NCBI GenBank assembly: GCA_030605705.1
Contig: JAUWHU010000583.1
Span: 1-12,314, forward strand
Reading direction: 5' to 3'
DNA from: Thermoflexia bacterium
GTDB taxonomy: Bacteria; Chloroflexota; Anaerolineae; B4-G1; SLSP01
Length of the DNA stretch: 12,314 nucleotides
Both the position numbers and the translations under genes were made by a program. Below the pieces are notes generated by a model. That model ran no database searches, was not told the origin of the DNA, and saw nothing but the letters and a program-made list of their open reading frames with translations. Positions 7,216-12,314 of the stretch are shown piece by piece (within the stretch, counting starts at the first letter, position 1; every line of letters begins with the position of its first letter).

Positions 7216-7244
7216 ATTATACCCTGACGCGGCAAAGCTGCAAA
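7216..7244 (-). promoter_or_regulatory. Promoter of the ABC exporter operon
   Basis: The minus strand reads TTTGCA, 17 bp, TATAAT (7221-7216), 30 bp before the ATG. The sequence TTTGCAGCTTTGCCGCG plus 6 bp plus TATAAT is nearly identical to the KAP-FGE promoter. Confidence 0.7.
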
Positions 7245-7257
7245 ATCACAAACTTGC

Positions 7258-7337
<80 letters not shown>

Positions 7338-7347
7338 ATTCTCCCAT

Positions 7348-7376
7348 TTGTCATTTTCTTCAGACTCTGGTAAGAT
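7348..7376 (+). promoter_or_regulatory. Candidate promoter of the Amt-like/rsmD operon
   Basis: TTGTCA (7348-7353; 5 of 6 matches), 17 bp, TAAGAT (7371-7376; 4 of 6). It would start transcription near 7383, giving a leader of about 180 nt that contains the whole folded region at 7433-7559. Confidence 0.5.
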
Positions 7377-7432
7377 TAGCAAAGTGAATTATCGCACTGT
7401 GGTAAAAGTGACACATCTCTTCCCAAAAGCTC

Positions 7433-7559
7433 TAAGCCCCCGTCCCCGGGGGCGGGTTGACGAGGAAACTTGCCCTGGGGACGCCCCCGAGACGGGGGCT
7501 GGGAGCAGTGTAAGTGTGGCTTTTGCCCCTGTGCGAATTATCCCAACATCGGGGGCTTA
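7433..7559 (+). promoter_or_regulatory. Candidate cis-acting leader RNA with two exclusive folds
   Basis: In fold A, AGCCCCCGTC (7435-7444) pairs perfectly with GACGGGGGCT (7491-7500), enclosing GGGGGCG (7448-7454) with CGCCCCC (7482-7488); the SD is free. In fold B, CGTCCCC (7441-7447) pairs with GGGGACG (7477-7483), an inner arm GGGCGGGTT (7450-7458) pairs with AACTTGCCC (7467-7475), and GCCCCCG (7483-7489) with CGGGGGC (7493-7499) form alternatives. The 5' strand TAAGCCCCCG (7433-7442) can also pair perfectly over 10 bp with CGGGGGCTTA (7550-7559), which holds the SD of the next gene. I match it to no known riboswitch class. Confidence 0.5.
7551..7555 (+). promoter_or_regulatory. Shine-Dalgarno of the Amt-like gene inside a pairing segment
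   Basis: GGGGG lies 8 nt before the ATG at 7564 and is the only good SD there. It is the centre of the CGGGGGCTTA segment that is complementary to 7433-7442, so its access could be controlled by leader folding. Confidence 0.6.
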
Positions 7560-7563
7560 ACGT

Positions 7564-8928
7564 ATGCAAACGAACTGGCTCTGGGGATATTTGATCCCCA
7601 TCGGTATTCTGCTCTTAACGTGGGGCGGGCTTCCACCCCATAAGGCGCGCCGCATCACGCCGCTGGCGGCTCTGGCCCTGGCGTTGGCGGTGCTCGGTTA
7701 CTGGCTCGTGGGTTACGCCTTTCACCTGGGAGGTGCTCACGCCGTCAATCTTGACTACCCAGCGCTAGGGGGACTTGACGCGCTGTACGCCCACGACTCG
7801 AATTGGGGCATGTTTGGGATGACCGGCTTTGCTCTGTTGGGAGATGAAGTCATGCCTACTGCCCTTTCCCTCTTTCTCGCCTATCTGCCGTTGATCTCTT
7901 CTGCTGTGCTGTTGCTGGTGCTGGCGCTGGCCGAAACGCGGCGTTGGCTCGTGATCGTTGCGGGCGCGTTAGCCGGGGCCGTGGTGGTCCCCGTCGCCGC
8001 GTGTTGGGCCTGGGGAAGCGGCTGGCTGGCGCACTCAGGTGAAACGCTGTCGCTGGGTCACGGTTTCGCCGACTTCGGGGGCAGCGGCCTCCTGCTTTGG
8101 CTGCCGGCTATGATGGCTACCGGCATCCTCCTCTTCCAACCGCGCCGCTCCGTGGAGGAGCCTCTCGCGCCGCCGCCGGCTTATTTCCCGCTGTTGGCTA
8201 ACTTAGGCGCGCTGCTATTGGGCATTGGATGGGTTGGCTGGTCGCTCTCCGGCCCCTTCCACACCTACGGCGCGACGCTGGACTGGAACCGCGCGGCCCT
8301 CAGCGCTTTCTTAGGTATGGCCGGGGCCGTTCTCACGTCACAGCTCTACGCCTGGCTCGTCACCGGCGAGATCGAACCGTTAATGGCGGCGCGCGGGATG
8401 GCTGCCGGATGGGGCGCGGCACTGGCAGGGGCGGCTTTCCTGCCGCCGTGGGCCGCACTCATCGTGGGACTCATCGCCGGGTTGCTCTTCCCCCTCGTGC
8501 TCTACGTCAGCGAAATTGGGTTGCGCCTCAAGGATGCGGCTGCCGTCGTGGCGCTGGGGGTGGTCGGCGGATTCTGGGGGCTGCTCAGCGTGGGTCTCCT
8601 GGCCGACGGTCGCTGGGGACAGGGATGGAACGGCAGCGGCGCGGAAACTTCCCTGGGCGTGACCGGTCTCTTCGCCGATGGGGGCGGTGGGCAGCTCCTG
8701 GCGCAGTTTGTCGGGTTGCTGGCGCTGGGCCTCTGGGGGTTGCTCTGGGGGGCGCTGCTCGGCGGGATCAGCCGCCTGACTCTGCCACAGGTACGCCAAA
8801 CCCCGGCAGTAGAGCTCGCGGAGGAGCGAGAAGAGGCGGTTCTCAGCGACAGGGAAACAGAAACGCAGCTGGAGATCGTGCCGGAACCGGAAACGGCGTC
8901 TGAGGATGTGCCGCATCCCACGGCGTAA
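7564..8928 (+). CDS. Divergent ammonium-transporter-like (Amt/Mep/Rh fold) membrane protein
   Basis: A 454-residue protein with about ten or eleven membrane helices and an acidic cytoplasmic tail (about 410-454). The order of landmarks follows Amt proteins: GYAFHLGG near 49-56, a long helix ending in AETRR, WAWGSGWLA, then DFGGSGLLL at 170-178 matching the Amt DFAGxxVVH, a later GWVGWSLSG, and GVVGGFWGLLSVGLLADG at 332-349 matching HGVxGIxGxxxxGxFA. Asp170 is kept, but both conserved pore histidines (His168 and His318 of E. coli AmtB) are Leu178 and Leu331 here. Transport of ammonium is therefore doubtful; a changed substrate or sensing role is possible. No glnK lies next to it. rsmD follows after 12 bp, likely in one operon. 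Confidence 0.65.
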   Translation: MQTNWLWGYLIPIGILLLTWGGLPPHKARRITPLAALALALAVLGYWLVGYAFHLGGAHAVNLDYPALGGLDALYAHDSNWGMFGMTGFALLGDEVMPTALSLFLAYLPLISSAVLLLVLALAETRRWLVIVAGALAGAVVVPVAACWAWGSGWLAHSGETLSLGHGFADFGGSGLLLWLPAMMATGILLFQPRRSVEEPLAPPPAYFPLLANLGALLLGIGWVGWSLSGPFHTYGATLDWNRAALSAFLGMAGAVLTSQLYAWLVTGEIEPLMAARGMAAGWGAALAGAAFLPPWAALIVGLIAGLLFPLVLYVSEIGLRLKDAAAVVALGVVGGFWGLLSVGLLADGRWGQGWNGSGAETSLGVTGLFADGGGGQLLAQFVGLLALGLWGLLWGALLGGISRLTLPQVRQTPAVELAEEREEAVLSDRETETQLEIVPEPETASEDVPHPTA

Positions 8929-8940
8929 AGGCAAACACAG

Positions 8941-9489
8941 ATGCGCGTCATCGCCGGAAAAGCCAAAGGCCGTACACTGCGTTCCGTCCCCGGCCCCGGG
9001 ACGCGACCCATCACGAACCGCGCCAAAGCCGCGCTTTTCAGCATCCTGAACCCCGAGCTGCCCGGCTGTCGTTTCCTCGACCTCTTCGCCGGCACGGGAC
9101 AAGTGGGCATTGAGGCCCTCAGCCGGGGGGCGGAACGGGCCGTGTTCGTGGAGCGCGGGCAGGCCGCGCTGCGCACCATCCGCGCGAATCTAACGCTGAC
9201 GCAATTGCAGATTGGGGCAGAGGTTATCCCGGCGGATGTTTTTCGTTATCTGGCCCGTCCCCCGGAAGCCTTCGATTACGTCTACGTGGCCCCGCCCCAG
9301 TACCGGGGCTTGTGGGTACAAACCCTCCGGCATCTTGACCTGCATCCTGCGTGGTTAGTGGACGATGGGTGGGCCATTGTGCAGATTCACCCGCAGGAAT
9401 ACGAACCGCAGACCTTGGAACACCTGGAACTGTTCGACCAGCGTCAATACGGCAGTGTGATGCTGTGCTTTTATCAACGCCGGCTGTAG
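8941..9489 (+). CDS. rsmD: RsmD-family 16S rRNA (guanine-N2) methyltransferase
   Basis: A 182-residue protein, the normal RsmD length. RsmD methylates G966 of 16S rRNA in the 30S subunit using SAM. Seen: the family opening MRVIAGKAKGRTLRSVPG with TRPITNRAKAALFSIL, the SAM-binding motif LDLFAGTGQVGIEALSRGA (46-64), and the acidic end of the second strand in VFVERG. The catalytic (D/N)PPY motif, normally LDPPY in RsmD, is APPQY here (Ala117 to Tyr121), so the motif's acidic residue is absent. Start: ATG 12 bp after the upstream stop, with a weak AAAGG 9 nt before it. The usual partner coaD does not follow; a repeat-rich gap does. Confidence 0.85.
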   Translation: MRVIAGKAKGRTLRSVPGPGTRPITNRAKAALFSILNPELPGCRFLDLFAGTGQVGIEALSRGAERAVFVERGQAALRTIRANLTLTQLQIGAEVIPADVFRYLARPPEAFDYVYVAPPQYRGLWVQTLRHLDLHPAWLVDDGWAIVQIHPQEYEPQTLEHLELFDQRQYGSVMLCFYQRRL

Positions 9490-9496
9490 AGGCGAG

Positions 9497-9570
9497 CAGC
9501 GAAGGCTTGTAGTAAGCGGTTCAGAGCGACTGAAGTCGCCACTACGTTCTCACAGCGAAGGCTTGTAGTA
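9497..9570. repeat. 18-bp direct repeat pair (CAGCGAAGGCTTGTAGTA)
   Basis: Exact copies at 9497-9514 and 9553-9570. Each is followed by a small GCGAY-type hairpin (9526-9539; 9571-9584). In the first unit GTAGT (9509-9513) can also pair with ACTAC (9541-9545) as an outer stem. Confidence 0.85.
9526..9539. repeat. Small hairpin GCGAC-TGAA-GTCGC
   Basis: A perfect five-pair stem with a tetraloop, the second member of the family seen at 3971-3986 and 9571-9584. It sits 36 bp after the rsmD stop; no T-run follows. Confidence 0.65.
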
Positions 9571-9584
9571 GGCGATTTATCGCC
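9571..9584. repeat. Small hairpin GGCGA-TTTA-TCGCC
   Basis: A perfect five-pair stem with the same TTTA loop as the hairpin at 3971-3986, and the same TTGTAGTA lead-in as the upstream copy. Confidence 0.65.
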
Positions 9585-9598
9585 GTGATTCTAGCTCG

Positions 9599-9614
9599 GG
9601 CCGGTCTCCCGGCC
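9599..9614. repeat. Hairpin GGCCGG-TCTC-CCGGCC
   Basis: A perfect six-pair GC stem with a tetraloop in the rsmD/permease gap. It has no T-run. Confidence 0.6.
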
Positions 9615-9623
9615 GTGTCCGTC

Positions 9624-9683
9624 TGTGGCTCGGTCAGCGTAGTTTGGGGCGGAAGGCCCCAATGAGATCGGCCACAGCTGTGG
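9624..9683. repeat. Nested inverted repeat with a central 7-bp hairpin
   Basis: TGTGGC (9624-9629) pairs with GCCACA (9671-9676), enclosing a perfect hairpin TTGGGGC (9644-9650) / GCCCCAA (9656-9662). A 12-bp palindrome CCACAGCTGTGG (9672-9683) overlaps the right arm. No coding frame or RNA family is recognised. Confidence 0.55.
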
Positions 9684-9714
9684 GTGGTATTTTCGAGGCA
9701 GTGGTAAGGGGGGG

Positions 9715-9749
9715 GAGAGTGAGGGGGACGAAGTCCCCCCCTCACTCTC
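9715..9749. repeat. Large hairpin, 15-bp stem with 2-nt bulge
   Basis: GAGAGTGAGGGGGAC (9715-9729), loop GAA, GTCCCCCCCTCACTCTC (9733-9749). The two extra C's form the only imperfection. It stands next to the G-rich hairpin at 9756-9787. Confidence 0.7.
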
Positions 9750-9755
9750 TCTATT

Positions 9756-9802
9756 CCCCCTCCCCCAAGAATTTTTGGGGGAGGGGGGCAGGGGGGTGGG
9801 GG
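9756..9802 (+). other. Perfect 13-bp hairpin overlapping a strong G-quadruplex motif
   Basis: CCCCCTCCCCCAA (9756-9768) pairs with TTGGGGGAGGGGG (9775-9787). On the plus strand 9777-9802 reads as four G-runs of 5, 6, 6 and 5 separated by 1, 2 and 1 bases, a near-ideal G-quadruplex. The same G's cannot be in both structures at once. Confidence 0.8.
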
Positions 9803-9824
9803 TTGTTACGGAAGCCTGAGTAAT

Positions 9825-9858
9825 ACCAACGGGGCGTGGATTTCCACGCCCCGTTGGT
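9825..9858 (-). terminator. Terminator-like hairpin after the amino-acid permease
   Basis: A perfect 15-bp stem: ACCAACGGGGCGTGG (9825-9839), loop ATTT, CCACGCCCCGTTGGT (9844-9858), 12 bp beyond the permease stop. T-runs are weak on both sides (TTTG on plus; ATT on minus), so it may terminate in both directions or protect the mRNA end. Confidence 0.6.
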
Positions 9859-9870
9859 TTGTCTCACGAC

Positions 9871-10530
9871 TCAGCGAGCCGCGACCATTTGGGGAATCCG
9901 TGTCTTGCGCTCCAGCCAGCCCAACAGGCGGTTTGTGGCGAAAGTCAGCAAGAAGTAGATGACCGCCGTCACCGTGAAGATCAGGAAGGGCGCGTAGAGG
10001 CGCGCGGCGACCTGTTGGGCGCGGCGCAGCAGCTCCGGCAACCCCACCACGTAGACCAGGGAGGAATCCTTGACCACTATGGCCGCTTCATTGGACCAGC
10101 CGGCGATGGCGTTACGGAACGCCTGCGGGAGAATCACCGTGATGATGGCCTGGCGGTGCGACATACCTAACGCACGCGCCGCCATCATCTGCCCCGGGCT
10201 GACAGATTGCAGCGCGCCACGGAAGATCTCCGCTTGATAGGCGCTGCTGCAAACCCCCAACGCCACGCATCCTGCCAGGAAAGGTGGTAAGTCAATCAGG
10301 GCGGCCAGCATGTAGTAGATGATGAAGAGCACGATGAGCGAAGGGAAACCTCGCAAGACCACCACGTACACGGCGGCGAAGTTCTGTGCCGCACGCCTAC
10401 CATAGACGCGCAACAGAGCCAGCAGCACCCCGATGACCAGCCCCACCGTCAGGGCAACGACAGTCACCCCCAGCGTGTAGCCTATTCCCCCCAGGATGTA
10501 GGGGAGGGCCTGTAACATCTCCCGCCACAT
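9871..10530 (-). CDS. Polar amino-acid ABC transporter permease (HisM/GlnP family)
   Basis: A complete 219-residue inner-membrane permease of the His/Glu/Gln/Arg/opine family. Membrane helices lie near 14-41, 52-78, 84-98 and 183-204. The cytoplasmic EAA loop that docks on the ATPase is clear: EIFRGALQSVSPGQMMAARA (101-120) then LGMSHRQA with the conserved Gly, and VILPQAFRNAI after it. KDSSLVYVVG (154-163) is also typical of the family. It starts 8 bp after the stop of the binding-protein gene, so the two form an operon. The SD is weak (GGGG 13 nt upstream), suggesting coupling. No ATPase gene follows: a strong hairpin stands 12 bp after the stop and rsmD converges from the other side. Confidence 0.9.
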   Translation of the reverse strand: MWREMLQALPYILGGIGYTLGVTVVALTVGLVIGVLLALLRVYGRRAAQNFAAVYVVVLRGFPSLIVLFIIYYMLAALIDLPPFLAGCVALGVCSSAYQAEIFRGALQSVSPGQMMAARALGMSHRQAIITVILPQAFRNAIAGWSNEAAIVVKDSSLVYVVGLPELLRRAQQVAARLYAPFLIFTVTAVIYFLLTFATNRLLGWLERKTRIPQMVAAR

Positions 10531-10538
10531 GGATTACA

Positions 10539-11318
10539 TCATTCCCCGGCTAAGTACTGCTCGCCCAAACCCTCGATGAAGCCTGAGTCTTGCAGGTCTT
10601 TGATGACCCGATCGAACTCCGCCAGTAATTCGGCAGACCCTTCAGGCACGGCGATGGACATGTGTTCGGACGAGAAAAGGGTCTCCAGGGCTATCTCCAC
10701 CCCGCCCTGGCCCGCGAAGGCCGACGCGACGAAGTAATCCAGGGCCACCACGTCAACCCGGCCACTCTTGAGATCAAGGATGGCCTGTTCGGCGCGCTCG
10801 TAGCGATGGATCTCGTCGCCGGGCAGATTCTCTGTGGCCCAGTCATCCTGGATGGTGCCGGTTTGCACCCCGATGATCTTGCCGGCCATGTCTTCCTTAT
10901 CGTTGACGACGATCCCCGAGCCTGTGGCGACCAGCACGGCGTCCTTCCCGATGTAATAAGGTTGCGTGAAATCCACTTCCTCATCCCGCTCGGGGGTCGC
11001 GCTCATGGCTGCGATCACGGCGTCAATCTTGCCGGTCTGGAGAGCGCCGATCAAGCCATCGAAGCCGATATCTTGCCAGACGATCTCCAAATCCAGCTGC
11101 CGCCCGATCTCTTCCATGAGTTTTACATCGAACCCGTCGAATTCATCGTTTTCGTTCATAAATTCGAAGGGGGGATAGTCAGCCGAGGTACCTATCACCA
11201 GCTTGCCGGCCTCCTGAACACGTTCCCAGTCATTCGCCGGCTCAGATTTACAGCCGGCCATTGCGGTCAATAGCAATGCCAACACCAAAAAAAGCGATCC
11301 TATCTTCCAGCGATTCAT
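10539..11318 (-). CDS. Amino-acid ABC transporter substrate-binding lipoprotein (SBP_bac_3)
   Basis: A 259-residue periplasmic-type binding protein. A lipoprotein signal is plain: MNRWK, a hydrophobic run, then AMAGC with Cys23 as the lipidation site. The mature domain is family 3: GTSADYPPFEF (43-53), GFDVKLMEEIGRQL (62-75), Arg111 in TPERDEEVDFTQPYY (the arginine that binds the ligand carboxylate) and Asp194 in VVALDYF (which binds the amino group), so an L-amino acid is the likely ligand; the exact one cannot be read. AGGAGGAG lies just before the ATG. It is first in a two-gene operon with the permease, behind a near-consensus promoter. Confidence 0.92.
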   Translation of the reverse strand: MNRWKIGSLFLVLALLLTAMAGCKSEPANDWERVQEAGKLVIGTSADYPPFEFMNENDEFDGFDVKLMEEIGRQLDLEIVWQDIGFDGLIGALQTGKIDAVIAAMSATPERDEEVDFTQPYYIGKDAVLVATGSGIVVNDKEDMAGKIIGVQTGTIQDDWATENLPGDEIHRYERAEQAILDLKSGRVDVVALDYFVASAFAGQGGVEIALETLFSSEHMSIAVPEGSAELLAEFDRVIKDLQDSGFIEGLGEQYLAGE

Positions 11319-11413
11319 ATCTCCTCCTAAAAATTAAGCTTGAGTCTAAACAACAGCGAAACAACACCGTCAAGGGACTGGTCAAGCGCCGCTCCTCCCT
11401 GAAGGACACTCAC

Positions 11414-11442
11414 ATTATAAGGAAAACATGAGGAGAAGTCAA
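11414..11442 (-). promoter_or_regulatory. Strong promoter of the amino-acid transporter operon
   Basis: The minus strand reads TTGACT (11442-11437), exactly 17 bp, then a perfect TATAAT (11419-11414). It gives a leader of about 90 nt before the binding-protein ATG. GGCAAAGTCGCGG sits directly upstream of the -35. Confidence 0.85.
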
Positions 11443-11477
11443 CCGCGACTTTGCCACGGGGAAATCACTTCAGGTAT

Positions 11478-11576
11478 TCTCACCACGGAGAACACGGAGA
11501 AAAAATAAGAAAACTCTGTGTCAATGAGCACTGCCTGCCCACACCTCCGGTCTGTGGTGAGACATCTTTTTTCAAG
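11478..11576. repeat. Palindromic interspersed repeat, copy B (inverted relative to copy A)
   Basis: It reads in the opposite direction to 2356-2477. TCACCAC (11480-11486) and GTGGTGA (11554-11560) form its inner inverted ends, with TTTTTTCAAG after them. 11478-11522 matches copy A at 43 of 45 bases; the other half is more diverged and lacks a 10-nt stretch that copy A has. Confidence 0.75.
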
Positions 11577-11579
11577 GGA

Positions 11580-11730
11580 ATCCGTGTTTATCCGTGAGAA
11601 TCCGTATCCCAAAGTCCAGCAAGAGCGCAATTTGGAAATCGCGGCTACTTACTACGTAAAACAAAAATCTTAGCGTCTTTGCGCCTTTGCGTTAAAAAAT
11701 CCGTGTTTATCTGTGAGAATCCGTGTCCCA
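11580..11730. repeat. 32-bp direct repeat pair (ATCCGTGTTTAT... unit)
   Basis: 11580-11611 and 11699-11730 differ at 2 of 32 positions. Each unit itself holds repeats of ATCCGTG. Between them lies GCGTCTTTGCGCCTTTGCGT (11673-11692), with its own internal CTTTGCG repeat. No gene is seen in 11319-11738 apart from the promoter and these repeats. Confidence 0.8.
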
Positions 11731-11738
11731 TCCGAGGG

Positions 11739-12314
11739 TTAATTACCCAGGTCCAAAAATTGATTGGTGAACGCCTCGCTCACATCCACCGGCGCGGCGA
11801 GCGCGCCGTACTTCAACAACGTGTCGGCGAGGGCCTGCCACTGCTCCGCCGTCTGCCAGCCGACGGGATGATCGCCAGCGTGCGCGTCTCGCAGCTCCGT
11901 CTCCAGCATGAAGCGCATGTGATCGGGGTCGGCCTCCGGCCCGGCGTAACGCATCACGATGTCCACGGCCTCGTCGGGGTGTTCCCCGGCGTAGGCGATG
12001 CCGCGCAGCGCGGCCCGCAGAAAACGCTCCAGTTGCGCTGGTTTCTGGGCGATGATGTCCGACGTGGTCACGTAAGCTAACCCCAGCGTGGGGATGCCGT
12101 GATCGGCGGCCTCCCATTGGACCAGCTCGTAGCCCCACTTCTGTAACAGGTACGGCTCGTTGGAGTTGTAGACGGGGTAGACATCCACCAGCCCCTGCGC
12201 CAGCACGCGGGGATCGAAGCCTACGTTGATGAGCTCGACGTCCTCTTCCGTCAGCCCGGCGACGTCTAACAGCGCCGGTAAATCGGGCGGCGGCGTCCCC
12301 TTGAAGCCGATCCT
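11739..12314 (-). CDS. NMT1/THI5-like ABC substrate-binding protein (N-terminus cut by window)
   Basis: The frame is open to the right edge, giving 191 residues of the C-terminal part before TAA. Seen: a VGFDP segment, LAQGLVDVYPVYNSNEPYLL, then WGYELVQW, DHGIPTLGLAYVTTSDIIAQ, a helix with RFLRAALRGIAYAGEHPDEA, and a helical end. This order is that of NMT1/THI5-like binding proteins (ThiY, RibY, SsuA relatives), which feed ABC importers for pyrimidine thiamin precursors, riboflavin or sulfonates. The DVYPVYNSNEP stretch fits the ThiY/RibY branch better than SsuA, but the ligand cannot be settled. The signal peptide and partner genes lie to the right, outside the window. No terminator hairpin is seen after the stop. 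Confidence 0.8.
   Translation of the reverse strand, partial: RIGFKGTPPPDLPALLDVAGLTEEDVELINVGFDPRVLAQGLVDVYPVYNSNEPYLLQKWGYELVQWEAADHGIPTLGLAYVTTSDIIAQKPAQLERFLRAALRGIAYAGEHPDEAVDIVMRYAGPEADPDHMRFMLETELRDAHAGDHPVGWQTAEQWQALADTLLKYGALAAPVDVSEAFTNQFLDLGN

Noticed and set aside
7433..7559. Cobalamin riboswitch, RNase P RNA or other known structured RNA
   Set aside because: GAGGAAA at 7462-7468 recalls the RNase P core, but the next conserved bases are missing, and no B12-box, TPP or glycine core is present.
8229..9179. Overlapping frames on both strands across the Amt-like and rsmD genes (8229-8903 plus; 8380-9102 and 8502-9179 minus)
   Set aside because: Arg/Pro/Ala-rich translations without motifs, fully inside genes with recognised motifs.

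Overview
The window is about 12.3 kb of GC-rich bacterial DNA. Gaps packed with short repeats, SD-led genes, E. coli-like -35/-10 promoters, and the mix of genes (an NTPase fused to an FGE-like domain, ornithine aminotransferase, small amino-acid and NMT1-type ABC transporters) suggest a free-living chromosome. Chloroflexota (Anaerolineae-like) is my best guess; this is inference, because no marker gene settles it.

Layout. (1) 1-2193, minus: a KAP-type P-loop NTPase fused to an FGE/SUMF1-like domain, cut by the left edge close to its natural end. (2) 2194-2646: a gap with a promoter, a heptamer repeat and a palindromic interspersed repeat. (3) 2647-3846, plus: ornithine aminotransferase (rocD), then three small hairpins and a strong terminator. 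(4) 4087-4760, plus: a free-standing cyclic-nucleotide-binding protein overlapping a 70-residue unknown protein, with a clear promoter. (5) 4780-7186, minus: a two-gene ABC-2 exporter operon whose permease carries a C-terminal SpoIIM domain. (6) 7187-7563: a heptamer microsatellite, then a plus-strand leader able to fold in two exclusive ways, one of which hides the Shine-Dalgarno of the next gene. (7) 7564-9489, plus: an Amt-like membrane protein without the twin pore histidines, then rsmD with an altered catalytic motif. (8) 9490-9870: a cluster of hairpins and a strong G-quadruplex motif. (9) 9871-11318, minus: a polar amino-acid ABC permease and its lipoprotein binding protein, with no ATPase gene alongside. 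(10) 11319-11738: repeat-rich gap including an inverted second copy of the palindromic repeat. (11) 11739-12314, minus: the C-terminal part of an NMT1/THI5-like binding protein, cut by the right edge.

How genes relate. rocD (ornithine/proline/arginine metabolism) and the amino-acid transporter could share nitrogen metabolism with the Amt-like protein, but they are separate transcription units and nothing in the sequence ties them together. The most interesting points are the KAP-FGE fusion (possible conflict-system or DGR-target architecture), the folded leader before the Amt-like gene, the ABC-2/SpoIIM fusion, the loss of signature residues in the Amt-like and RsmD-like proteins, and a near-identical promoter module in front of the NTPase gene and the ABC exporter operon.
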